Shown piece after piece: positions 46,840-59,038 of a DNA stretch of 64,000 nt. How positions within the stretch are numbered: position 1 is the first letter of the stretch; each line of letters opens with the position of its first letter. The notes below the pieces were generated by a model, which was given only the letters and a program-made list of their open reading frames with translations, did no database searches and had not been told where the DNA came from. Location of the stretch: positions 66,581,674 to 66,645,673 of the forward strand of contig NC_092350.1 of assembly GCF_963676685.1 (NCBI RefSeq). Direction: 5' to 3'. The position numbers and the translations under genes are program-made. Source of the stretch: Mytilus edulis. Taxonomy: Eukaryota; Mollusca; Bivalvia; Mytilida; Mytilidae.

Positions 46840-47480
46840 ACATTGGTAATACATAGGTTATAAAGCATTGAGGACCAAAAATTCCAAAAAGTTGGGCCAA
46901 ATACGGCTAAGGTAATCTATCCCTGGAATAAGCAAATCCTTAGTGTTTGAGAAATTTTGACGTTTGTAATCAGGAAATTTATATAAATGACAATACAATA
47001 GACAACTTTCGGGTTCGATGCATTTCCGTCAAAAACTCTGGTTTTAGTGAACGTCATTTGTGCGTTCAGGGGCGTCGTTACATCCATTCCAATGTTGAGC
47101 AAGTGGTTGGAAAACTATAATTCTATATTGTACAAATTATTTGGCAAATTGAATTCTCAAAATTGAAAATCAGCACTGCTATCATTAGGTAAATTGTCAT
47201 TAAGAACCTACAGAACAACCATAAATTCTAGTTTATCCTGCACGATGACGATCACTAAGACGCTTGATGAACGTAAATATTGCAGGGATACAGGCGACCC
47301 CCTCTATCTGGTAAATGACGTCATAAAGGCGCGTATAATTGAGTTTTTTTTCGGTGACAGATGAACTCGAAAGTGGTCTATTGCTATTCATGTCAACACC
47401 GAAGTACTGACTACTAGGCTAGTGATAACCTTGGGGTAAAACGTACCCAAAATTACAGGCATTCTTACCATAATATGGAT
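46840..47480 (-). repeat. partial retrozyme-like unit with a nested inverted-repeat element
   Basis: GAGGACCAAAAATTCCAAAA, ATACGGCTAAGGTAATCTAT, ... ATTCATGTCAACACCGAAGT matches the middle of the 46098-46456 unit. At 46997 the match stops and resumes at about 47384; the intervening 387 bp has ends AATAGACAACTTTCGGGTTC and GAACTCGAAAGTGGTCTATT (inverted). A fragment resembling its left end (GCATTTCCGTCAAACACCC) sits at the last bases of the window. Confidence 0.65.
46997..47383. mobile_element. 387-bp MITE nested in the retrozyme-like unit
   Basis: Inverted ends AATAGAC(A/C)ACTTTCG.GTTC; the interior includes TGACGTCATAAAGGCGCGTA and no ORF. Removing it restores continuity of the retrozyme-like unit (AATGACAATAC ... 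ATTCATGTCAACACC), so it inserted after that copy did. Confidence 0.65.
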
Positions 47481-48247
47481 ACTGTTATATTACTTTTATG
47501 AAATTAGTATAAATCAAGAAATATTTCTCTCTCGTTCAAAAGCTCTGACTCATTGTTGGTGTTTCTTTATATTGTTTGTCATTTTTGTTTTGATAACTAC
47601 GTCAATCATTGTATAATGATTTTTTATTTTAAAATATTGCAGGCCTTGAATATCAATAAAAACTGATTAATTATCGAAACTGGCACAGTTTAAAGTACAA
47701 TCAGTTCCGTTAAAGATGTTACTATTTAGTAAATTAACAAATTATACAAAAAACATGTAAAAAGTGGTTTATAAAATTGCATGTCACATTTAGACATGCA
47801 TTCATGGGATCTTTGCTTGTGTTTACGTAAAACAGAATAATGGTCAAATGATTAAACCTTATAGAAAAGATTAGCACTTAATATAAGTGTGACTTGTTTC
47901 TATTTTTACGTTTACATGATAATTTTAAGTAATGAAATGCACGCTTGGGCGCTCCTGGAGAAGGTAGAACACAAAATGTGCTTCTGGCGAACCAGATGTA
48001 TTTAGTATTATTTCGATAAAAATGTTTATTGAAAAAGGATTTATGATATTGTTATATTTATTTTTCTAGGTCTGCATTGTGCGCTGGATTTCTCCGATAT
48101 ATTGTTATATTTAGTCTATATTACGCAAATAAACCCATCAAAACACTCCAAAAACACAACGAAATAAAAAAAAGATAAAAATGTTACTGCTTTTCCCATA
48201 TCATCATGCACTACTTCGAAAGGGGACGTATTAAATCTTAAGCATGG

Positions 48248-48475
48248 TACATTTGATAAATATTTACACCACTGGGTCAATACCACTGCTGGTGGACGCT
48301 TCGTCCCTGAGGGCATCACCAGCCCAGAAGTAAGCACTTCGTTGTTGACATGAATATCAATTCTATGGTCATTTTTATAGATTTACTGTTGACAAAAGTA
48401 TGAACTATTCGAAAAACTAAGACGACACGCGCGTCTGGCGTTTTAAATTATAAGCCTGGTACCTTTGATAACTGA
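48248..48475 (+). repeat. retrozyme-like unit, opposite orientation, hammerhead half lost
   Basis: The inverse of parts of the 46.1-kb unit: ACCACTGGGTCAATACCACT, GTTGACATGAATATCAATTC, then ACACGCGCGTCTGGCG and TATAAGCCTGGTACCTTTGA. GAAAC has become GACAC and the CTGATGA half is absent upstream, so no ribozyme. Confidence 0.6.
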
Positions 48476-49006
48476 TTGAATAGCCAATAGCAGTTGTTAT
48501 GGTCTGAATACAGATTTCCCTATCAACATTCCTATGTTGATAGTATAAAAATACTTCAACATTCCTATGTTGATAGGATGCTCAACTTTAAACCAATGCT
48601 ATCATACTACTTTCTATCAGCATAACTCGTGTTTATGAAAGGATAAATTTTGTTCATGTACGCTCAAAACTTATCTCATTCTATGTCTTATAATTTTGTT
48701 CACGAAAACGTGTGTTGAGGCTACAGTTGACTCATCTATAGAGCTTGAATCAAAACAGTAAAAAGCCTAAATCAGATAAGTAGTTCAAGAGGATAAAGTT
48801 CTGTTAAATGCCAATGCTCTCTATGCAAAACCAGACTTATAGTATACGTTGCGTGTCAAAACAATGAAGGGTTCGATCGAGATAACCAATGACTCTTCTG
48901 ACAATTTTGCATAAGATACATGTGACATTAGCTTTTAGACATCGGCATTTGATGCTGCACAATATATACTGTTTTAACGATATTTTTCTTTGTTTGTCTA
49001 TTTTTC

Positions 49007-49089
49007 CGGACCATATGAGTATGTAGACCATACGCATATGGTCATGAACATATGCGTATACTCATATGGTCCGACCATACGCGTATGGT
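49007..49089. repeat. nested CATATG/ACGCGT palindromes
   Basis: A 67-bp imperfect palindrome (49007-49073) has perfect 16-bp outer arms CGGACCATATGAGTAT / ATACTCATATGGTCCG and inner arms ATACGCATATG / CATATGCGTAT. It is directly followed by the perfect 16-bp palindrome ACCATACGCGTATGGT (49074-49089). A further partial unit CCGGACGATATGAG begins at 49100. Function unknown: element terminus, cruciform or multimeric binding site are all possible. Confidence 0.75.
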
Positions 49090-50427
49090 TATTAACGGGC
49101 CGGACGATATGAGTTTTTTTGAACAAATAGGTAATTTTTTAAAATATGCATTACAAACGTTTCAATAATATAATAAACTTTATAAATAAAAACAATAATG
49201 GTTACATGACAATGTATTAATTTAAAGGCTACCTTAAAATTAAATATTGATGCCAAAGTTAATTTTCTTCGATTATTACATTCTGGCAGGTAGGCTTATA
49301 CTTCCACACGGTAACATAACTTTTTTCGCATTTGCACGTTATGGTTGGGCACGATCCTTTTCAGTTACACCTTTTGTTAGAAAATGAAAAGATAGCCTTC
49401 TCTGCAGCTGCTTGCAGTGATGCCGAGGTTTTGGGTTATTCCGATGTGACTACGGTGTTTATGAAGCTCTAGTTTTCAAATATCGCAATATGACTATTGT
49501 ACACCATGTTTACAGAACAACGCAGTGACTTCTTGTGTAACAGTTTATTGAGAAATTTTTGGAAGTTATCTTTTCAAGTCGATAGATTGCTATTCACTCG
49601 TTATAACAAATCGGTAATGGACATCGGTATAAAATGTGTTTATTATAGTTTTGTCTAGGTAGTAAAATTAATTATGTGAAATTTCTTATTTTTATTCACT
49701 TTATCTCTTTGTTATAATATGATAATAAAATGACCTATATGATAGTGTATTTTTAATGAATGGTCATACCATATGAAGCATTTAGAAGTATTCAAAGTAA
49801 ACTGTAAATGATTTCAAGGTTTGAAATACAATAACGTTTTCTCCATAAAAAGAATTTTTCTGTTGAATTCATCGTACCGATGAACATAGTAATGGCGTTA
49901 TGACTCATTTGATATCAGTTTTAAGTGACACAGAAGATTAAAAATCACTGGTATTTTGCTTGTATCTTTAGAAGGACGAAATTTCAAAACATTTGCAACA
50001 ATAAATTTGCATTTTTACAGCTATCATACAGAAATGTATAAAAAATTTAATCCAAATATATAAATAGTAAAAAATACTTCAATTAACGGCAATGAACGGT
50101 TAAGATATAACATCATTGATGAAAAAAGATTCTGATTTTTTAAAAGTTGTTGGTTCTTTTGTATATAATACAATAAAACATTTTAAGAAAAAACATAAAC
50201 GGAGTAACCTGATATTTAACTTGCCATGTTAAGATGACAATACACGGAAAACCCCAATACTTAAAAATACATCTGCAATGGGATTTATATTGAGTGGTAA
50301 GTTACATGAGTAGTGGAAATGCGTACATATGATACATTATGTTATCTATTTTTAATTAAAAAGATGTATAAATAAAAAGTAAAATTTTAATATTTCTCTA
50401 TATTGATACTTACCAAACCAAGGCAAC
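49090..50427. other. upstream region of paralogue B
   Basis: No ORF or repeat family recognised over 1.3 kb. It should contain the promoter of paralogue B, but I see no convincing TATA or initiator arrangement in this AT-rich sequence. Confidence 0.35.
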
Positions 50428-53400
50428 ATGACAATGAACCAGATCAAATTTGTTCTAACTTCGTGTCTTTTAATTTTTAGCAAGATACAAGGTAAGTGTT
50501 CTTTTTGTTTACTTTCTTTCTTATGTGTAAGCTTCCTGTCTTAGGAACACCCTTAATTGGGTAATGGAGAATATTTAATGGTAAAGATATATATAAAATC
50601 CCTTTTTTTTATTTTCATAAGATATATACAGAATCAGTTTATTATAAAGAATGTGTTTTCTATTATGCAACTCAAACTTCTAAAGTCGGCACGTTATTTG
50701 TCATCTTTTATATTGAAATGTATTGTTGAACCAACCTTTTTAAATGTAACAAGTTTGATTAAGACACTTCTTTAACAAAAACAGCAAAGAATCTTAACTG
50801 GTCACATACGGGGCTACACTAATGTCTTTTTATTATGCTTCATCTTTTAACATAAGATGTTACTTTTTCTTTTCATCTGATTTGGAATTTTTTTCATTTT
50901 TATGAAAAAATTAAAAAAAAATACTTTAGCTTTTCAAGAGTTGGATAACTTTTTTGTCAAAACTTATGAAATAAATAAGACAGGATTTAGATACCAGAAC
51001 TGAATACATTTACGTCGAAAATGTATTCTTACAGAACAGATACTGAAATGTGATAAAAACACTTCAGCATTTATCTTCATTTTATTTTCAATGGACTTCT
51101 TACAATGAAATAAATGAAACTTAAATAAAAACTGCATATAATAATGACAATGTAATGGAGTATCTAAATTACAACACGTGTTTATCTTTTATATTTCAGA
51201 TGTTTATTCAATTACTGTGCAAATAAATCAAAACATATCTGGAGTAATAGATGAAAGTGGTACACAAATAAAATGCTCATTCACAAGGCGCAATGTTATC
51301 AAAATATTTGCCATCGAATTTAAAGCCGAAAATGAAACTGTTGTAACAATTTTACCAGACGATAAACCAAGATTTACATCAAAAGGACAGTATTTGGAAG
51401 AAAGAGTGACAGTGATGAATATAAGTAAAGATTCTACAGAGGCTATTTTGACATTCGTTAACCTTACTTGCATGGATCAAATTAATTACAGTTGTTCAGT
51501 TGTTTATCTTGACCAGAACAGTAAAACAGAAAGAAGAAACTCAGGAATGTCAACTCTTTTCGTTAAAGGTAATAATAATGTAGGCATATATAAGAAAGCT
51601 TACCATAAATAAACAAACACTATTTTATAGAAAAAGAAATTAAAATAAATATTAAACACATTTTGAAAATATCAAAAAATACTATTCATATAACCCAAAA
51701 ATTAGACTACCAGGATATGATTTCATAATACTTGTACTGATTCATTGTATGTCTACGATAGACAACATTTATCATTATGATAAGCAAACATAAATCATAG
51801 TTGATTTAATCTTTAGGATTATCAATGGTAATTTTACATAACTTATGTTTTAGTAGTATTGCTTTTTGAAGATGAAAAAAAAAAAATCAAAAATACGATT
51901 TTCTTATCTTTTCATGTTGTGTTTGTTGAACTTGTTTCTAAAAAGCACGATAGATGAATGGCAAATGACTTAACAGTTGAATAAACAAAGTAGAGCCGTG
52001 CAAGGGAACCCCTACTTAATTTGAAACATTTTTTTACAGTACACCGTTTTCGGAATTTATGTCATATTGCGTTAAACATTGGATCATTCCTGCGAACTAT
52101 ATAGGTCAGTTATTGTTAGAACAAATGTACGGTTTATATCGTCTGCCGAGATAAACCAAGCTAACCAATTATAATTTATTTTGCAGTTCCTCCTTCCAAA
52201 CCTTATGTTTTAACTATAGTTAGTTCACTAAAAGACCCCACAACTACACCAACAACGTTAGAAAATACGACTAATCCGCATGTTACTGCTCGACAAAATA
52301 GATTTAAAACGACTGTTAGCCCGATCATTTCGAACCAGCACACAACAAATGACGGACAGTTAAATCATGAACCGTCAATTAACTCCACCAAATTGCAGAT
52401 AGGAGATAAAATAACATTTCTTTGTACTGGAAATGTTGGAAATTCACCCGGTGTATTCATCTGGCAAAAATATAGACATGGCGAAAATCCAACAAATTAT
52501 ACAAATATCACTACAACTATCCAAGAGATATCTGATATGTGCTCCTACAATGGTACAAGTACCTTGACAATCCAGGTAACTGCTAGGGACAATCAGGCCA
52601 TCATTCGATGTATAGTAAATTCATCATTAGCGCAACCAAATGTGTTTATAGATACAATACCACTGGAGGTTCAGTGTAAGTATTTGTTCAATTTCTTTTT
52701 AATTATTACATTCTGCTACTTTTTTTTAGTAATTGAAATTACAAAAGTGAAACAAAATTGTAAACACTAACTCAGTTTTGTCTAGAAATGCAATGTATGA
52801 TCAGCTGGTATTGTACAGTTAGATTATTCAATATGACAGGTTTCATAAAATTCAATACATTAGTATGTGGTTTTTAATGCTGAATATGTATAATGGTTTG
52901 ATTCTGGATTTTTATTTCCGCTTATCTGTAAGATAGAAAAGGTTGGGCGATATGTTCTACAAATAAGTATTCTTTTTTTGATGACAGAAAAACATTTGCA
53001 GTATATAACATGTACAAATTAAATGATTGTATGATACTATGGTAAATTTATGGTGGTTTTATATCAGAGTAGCTATCTCTTAACATCCAAATGTAAAAAG
53101 TCGTCAGCAAAGATACGGGACCTACAATTGCCAGATGCGGGTTTTGTCTTCACTAGACTCCTTGGAGGTGTTCAAATAGCATTTACTTATTTTATACTTT
53201 GACGTTTATATTAGTCATAAAATATATAATTCTTGATTGCGATCCTGTTTCTACTTAACCATATACTAATACTGTAGTAAAGGAATATGTTAACAATGCT
53301 CCTTTAAAAAACACATCCACATGATCAAGATACCGAACATTAATATAAGCTGCCTGCTTTTCCATGTCAAGAGCAGTATTCATAAATAAGACCAAAAAAG

Positions 53401-56400
53401 ATTCAACTTAGATAATGTATACATACATGTATGTATTATATATGGTATCCTCTACTGACTGCATAATAGCACTTTTATGATAAGATTCAGTTTGTAGGTA
53501 TAGTACAAGACGGATTAAACGCATGTACATGCATGACGTATTTTAAGCATTATTTTTTGGTGTTAATCAATGATCGAATAAAATTTATCTAATTTTAACA
53601 GCTCCTGATTATGATACCACAATAGAATCTTTACAAACAACGTTAGTTACTACGATAGACAATACTGTTTCAGATTCAACCAATCAACCAGAAGTTCACA
53701 GTGCCAGTGGAAACATAGGTAATACCTAGTTTATAATGTCTGTGTTTTAACACTTTTACATTAACATAAAAAAATGATAAAACTGTAAAAGATGATGGAT
53801 TTAAAATTCAAAATAATATTTTTTCTATAATGCCCTGTACCAAGTCAAGAAAATTGCCATTTTATGTTATAGTTCGTTTCTGTTTGTGTTACATTTAAGT
53901 GTTGTGTTTCTGTTGTGTTGCAGGTTTCCTTTTATATAAGTTGTGTTTCCCTCAGTTAAAGTTTGTAACCCGGATTTGTGTTTATCTCTCAATCGATTTA
54001 TGAGTTTCGAACAGCGGTATACTTCTGGTGCTTTTATGATACGTTGTAACCTGTTTAAACGGACTTTCTCTAGATTTTAGGAGTAAAGAAGGAACAAAAG
54101 ATACCAGAGGCACATTCAAACTCAGATAGAAATTAAAATGACAGCGTCATGGCAAAAAAAGAAAACGAAATGAGAACTAATAATAGTACACAAAAAACAA
54201 CATAGAAAGTTACAGAGTAAGAAACACGATTACCTACAATAACTGGGGTTGATCTCAGGTTTTGCGGAAGGATAAGCAGATCCTGCTCCAAATGCAACAC
54301 CGGTCGTCGTCTTGTTCATGTAATTTTGAACCCAGTAAATAATCTTATTATAAATATATGATTTTGTTTATCTCTTTTCGCAGTTATTAGTGTATGTGTT
54401 GGTATAGGAGTCTTGCTTTTAGTGATAATTGCAATTTGTTGTTTTTACAAACGAAAGGGAGAAAAGTAAGTTATTTGAAGTTATTTTACTAAATTTCTAT
54501 ATTACGGATTATATTTGAAACTGCTACTGGTAGATAAAAATCATTTACAGCTGAGCAGCTTCGACGAGCATGATTTAACAATCCATTAAACAAGTATAAA
54601 AGTTTGGTTAGTCAAATACACCACCACATTGAATGCTTCTGAACAATAAAGATAAAATTGGAAGATGCCATGCTTATTTGCTTCTGCAAGTTTTCATTTT
54701 TCGACAACAAGTTTTAAAGTTCGGTAGACTGATATTTCCATCAGACTATCGGTACCTCAAAGAGTATTGCTGTGAACCCTACTGACCGTTTTGTTAACAT
54801 TTTCATATTAAGCAGATAAAAAACTTTTCAAAGACAAAAACAGATAAATCACTTGTAAAGTTGTTTAAATGTTTGCTTTTCAAATATCCCTCAAATTAGA
54901 ATCTTTGATAAATTTGATGAATTTAACTTTCAAAATGCCATCATCACTGTCAGTAAATTTCCCTATGCCCCATTGTATTGCGTTTGAATATCCCAATTAA
55001 AACGCCAAGCTCATACATGTCATACATGTTCTCACAATACGTGCTTGAGCTTTTGATTTCGCCATTTTATAAGGATTTAACTTTTTTCCTACACGGGACT
55101 TATATCCAGTCTAACAAACTGTTCCAATAAATTTAGCAGGAATCGGGTGTGTTATCGACTCAACATATTATATATTTGGTTATCCGCACGAATTGGCTGT
55201 CCTTTACGTTGGGTTTGTGTCTCCGACCACTTGCGACACGTGTTTGCAGTATTAGACCTTTGTATGTCATAACTGTTTTCCGAAGTGCATTTTTATCGAC
55301 TATGTCCTTTAAATGATTTTGACATTTTCACGGAGTGTGCGTTCACATATTGCACGCAGGAGACACTTACCCTGCACCTCCAATCAGTCAATAACCTTTG
55401 GGTGTTAATTCAATTCCATCAGTTAATGTTTGTAACCTTTATATCCATTATCCTATTTGATTGGTGAGATTTGAAAATCAGAAAAGTACTTGTACTTAAA
55501 GTAAGTAAATGATCATGAGTTGAATTTTCTTTCAGGAAAGATAGTCGATATCAGGTTACTGAAAAATCTAATATTAGCCAATCAAAACAAACGATCCATT
55601 TTAAACAAGTTTCTTCGGCAGACAGTTATGAAAAAATACCGTTGAAAATTGATACTGGAAAAGAAACAACGACGGTTGACATCGATGACATTAAAAAGCA
55701 GAATATGGTATACATAGAAACACATGAAAAAGATGATGAAAATAAATTTTCCACGTATGTATTAGAAATATATTTTTTAAAAACGAAGCAATTGATAAGG
55801 GCTTTGTTGTAGCTGAGTAATACAAACTGTGGGGTATAGTTTCTTTGACTTAACGTTAATTGTTATTGATTCAATGTTGCAGGTCAAATAATAATTATCT
55901 TATTGTTAATGGCTTTTTTTTTAACATTATGCTTAACTCCTTTTAAGCAATGCGAGAATATACTATGTTTCTAAAACACTTGTCCTTAGTGTTGATGTGA
56001 TAGTTGGTACTTAACGTAGCGCTTTTAGAAATTATCAAACACTGTGTCAATATATGTATATGTGCTATCATGTCCAGTATTTAACAATATACATTGTCTA
56101 TACCAGCTCTTAATCAAGTGTATCAACTCTTTTCTAATTTCATCAAATTCTACAAAAAAGAAAGCATTGATATTTTAATAAAGACAGCTATAAACACGGT
56201 TCCTTGCTTATGACAGGCATACAATTGTTGGAGTTAGGCGAGTTTGAGTTCATTTACTTCAATGTTTACTCGATTATTTTGACAACAAATGTGTATAAAA
56301 ATATAATATAATTGGTACAGTTAAGGCACGTCTCAAAAATAACGAACAGGTGTTAGTTTTGAACTAACTAGTAAACACGATGTTTCTTCCAAACAGCCTG

Positions 56401-56651
56401 GTCTTTATTTCCAAAACGCAATTAGTATTTAGTTTTAGAATATAACATTTGTTATAGTTTTGAATGTATAGTTTAGGTTTCTTGATTGAACCTGATAATA
56501 TAATAACAATAAAAATATGTTACGTCTATTTAGGTTTCGCAGAAATTCTGCATCCCAACATAAAGAATATGCTCAAGTGAATGAAACAGATAAAACACAG
56601 CATTTAAACAATACGCAGACCCAAAAAAATTCTATTCAAAAGGGAATGTAG
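50428..56651 (+). CDS. two-Ig-domain type I membrane receptor-like protein, paralogue B
   Basis: Exons: 50428-50491, 51200-51568, 52187-52675, 53602-53718, 54384-54465, 55536-55754 and 56534-56651 (TAG): 1458 nt, 485 aa. Signal peptide MTMNQIKFVLTSCLLIF; V-like Ig domain with IKC, LTC and MDQINYSC; a Thr-rich spacer; a second Ig domain with FLC, FIWQKYRHGE, DMCSYNG and DNQAIIRC; Thr/Ser hinge; membrane helix (VGIGVLLLVIIAICCF) then basic YKRKGEKK. The tail has four more tyrosines in RYQV, SYEKI, VYIE and EYAQV contexts; YEKI and YAQV fit the Y-x-x-hydrophobic pattern bound by SH2 domains, though upstream residues do not make strict ITIMs. Exons 1 and 2 match paralogue A in length (64 and 369 nt) and all six introns share phases. 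Exon 7 has a second in-frame acceptor 9 nt downstream (TTTCGCAG), whose start aligns better with paralogue A. A receptor role is inference. Confidence 0.84.
53110..53170 (-). repeat. decayed hammerhead-repeat fragment
   Basis: The + strand GCCAGATGCGGGTTTTGTCT then TCACTAGACTCCTTGGAGG parallels the hammerhead segments at 46.1 kb (CCAGACGCG, GTTTCGTCT, AAGACTCATCA). The core is destroyed. In intron 3 of paralogue B. Confidence 0.4.
53830..54345. repeat. two adjacent repeats in intron 4 of paralogue B
   Basis: 53830-54040 is the CTGTACCAAGTCA family (+; compare 36893). 54082-54345 is a minus-strand retroelement tail (GGAACAAAAGATACCAGAGG ... GTTGATCTCAGG ... AGCAGATCCTGCTCCAAATG). These are the main insertions in paralogue B, against many in paralogue A. 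Confidence 0.6.
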
Positions 56652-59038
56652 TGTCAGGATTCACAAAAAAGCATTAACGACCATTCGGCAAAGGAAATAA
56701 ACAAACAAAACCTTAGTGATGTAGCATTTAATGTCATTAAAGAAACAATTGATTCGTAGGTAATTTTATAGGCATACCTTTATATTTTGACATCTTCATC
56801 TTTTATTATGACAGATGATTCATGCAGAGGCTCTGTGCGATAATGGACCATATGATACCTGTGACAACCAGTTGGAACGTCTGTTAAGCGGCGCCGATGT
56901 TGTTGAGTTTATGACAAGTTTGCGAACACTTCTAACTTTAAGATATGTAAATATGTTGTGAATCATCTATGTTGTTATAATTTTGTTAAATGTGTAAAAT
57001 TCATTTTGTTTTTTAATCTTGCAACTTGTCTATTTATCAGGGAAAGTTGAGTGTTAACTATATTCTTATTAAAGTAGAATTATGGTGTATTTGGCTATGG
57101 TTCAAATTTTGTATGATATTTCAGTGCAATTTCCCCACCACTAATTGAAATACCAAATGTACAATTGATACGATGTGTCTGAGCGACATTCTCGATGTTT
57201 TAGACAGGAAATTTAATAAACATATGATTTTATCATATTCCTGATTGTTACATTCTGTCTGTGTGTCCATCTGATGATCACGTCGACTTACCCTGTTTTG
57301 ATCAGTTGCAGGGGTTATGTGATTCCCTTTTGTCTATTTTGTATCGATAAACAAAAAAGTATCACTTTATTGGATATTTATATTCGATCATTTGTAATCG
57401 ACTTTTGTCCCCAAACGAATTGTAATTGTGTTTGAAAAAATATATCAAATTCATTGGAATCAGCACATTTACCAGCATGTACGTGACAATGGTATTTTAA
57501 AATATTCGTTTGAAATTTAAACGGACGTAAATAAATTGCATGTAAAAATTTCCAATTTCTATGGATGATTTGTGAAAGTTTTGGCTATTTCTATAATATT
57601 TTATAACAATAGTTATTGTCACGATGCATCTTCTTAAGACACTTTGACATTACTTTGTTTCAATTCAAATCATCTCCGGAAAATATCAAATTGATATACA
57701 TAATATATATATAGTAAGTTTTTAAGACTTGTTACGCTTGTGAAACATAATGAGTACAAGTGTGAAATATGACTTTAGTAATCGACAGCTGATAAGATGT
57801 ACGTGTCCTGGTATCAAATTGCATAGTCACATGCTTTGACAAACAATAATTTCCTTATCAGCTATTTATAAATACAAAGTGTATTTGTATCTTTAACACA
57901 TTACTTTTGTCATAAGTTTAAGTAGTTCGTTACCACAAGTCAATAAAACCACACGTGTGTAATTGAAAATAATTGTAGACATTTACCAATGAAGAGACGA
58001 CTGGAAGACATTTTTATTAATTCCAAATATACTTATCAATTATGGACTTTTGACGAGGTCAATATGTTATATATGGACCTGTTTTGATTATATTTACCGA
58101 AGACAAAGTCAGAGTGTTAATATAATCTAACAGGTCCGTATATAACGTATTGGCTGAGTGAAAGTCCTTAATTTCTATATTACATCTGTAAATACTGTAT
58201 TAGGAAGAATGCAAGAATTTTTGCTTGTTATAGAGAATATCTTTTTTTTTAAACTTCATAGCTTGTTGCATTAGCATTCATTTATTTTTGTCGTCTGCAT
58301 TTTACATAAAATTCTTGAAATCTGAAAAACGTGCAAATTTTCTTTTTTGATGCAGCGCTTCCTCCGTGGTTGTTATTTGTGACCTTTTTCTTCTTCTTCT
58401 TTCGATTTTTACACCCTTTATAGGGTAACCATACTTTTGTATGTCGAACAGTTCCACCACCAAAAAAATAGATAAAGAATAAATTAACAATCGTAACACA
58501 ACACCATTATATACACTATTTACCTCTTCTTTTTTTTAAGTCTGTAGGTGTTTTTACAAGGGTGGTTTACAGGTTTATTTTAACTTTTACATGGGAAGTT
58601 TACAGTTTTTAAGACTTTTTACATGTAAAGTTAGAATTTTTTTATGATTTTTACTCTGAGCATATATGTTTTATATATTTTTTTTTCGGTCTACTGATGT
58701 TTAAAGTGATAACATTTACAGATTAGGTCACTTATTTACTCTTTAGATAATTCACAAAATGTAAAAAGGCAATATTTTTGGTCTTTGACCTTAAGGAATT
58801 CGCCTATATATCTTTCAAGTTAATTTGACACTAATTTATTCACTGTGTATTATGAGAGCAGATAGAAAGATGATGTTTTTACAACTATTTACAGTTAATT
58901 CACAGAATATTTATGAACTGAAACTCTTCAGATTTAATAAGAAAGATTATACTGTTAAGAATAGTATTAAGTAGACTAATTTTTTAAAATGTTTGTTAAA
59001 ATTTTACATTGCTGTCCCTCCCATCCTTGCACCCACTC
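56652..59038. other. 3' flank of paralogue B
   Basis: No further exon is supported. Possible poly(A) signals AATAAA occur at 56696-56701 and 57215-57220. The palindromic element at 58038-58172 is the only repeat I can define; the rest is AT-rich, with TTTACA-rich phrases at 58.55-58.65 kb. Confidence 0.4.
58038..58172. repeat. 135-bp palindromic element
   Basis: AATTATGGACTTTTGACGAG ... ATATGGACCTGTTTTGATTA then TATT is the inverse of AATATAATCTAACAGGTCCG ... TATAACGTATTGGCTGAGTG then AAAGTCCTTAATT. A hairpin-forming MITE-like unit with a loop of about 20 nt. Confidence 0.7.
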
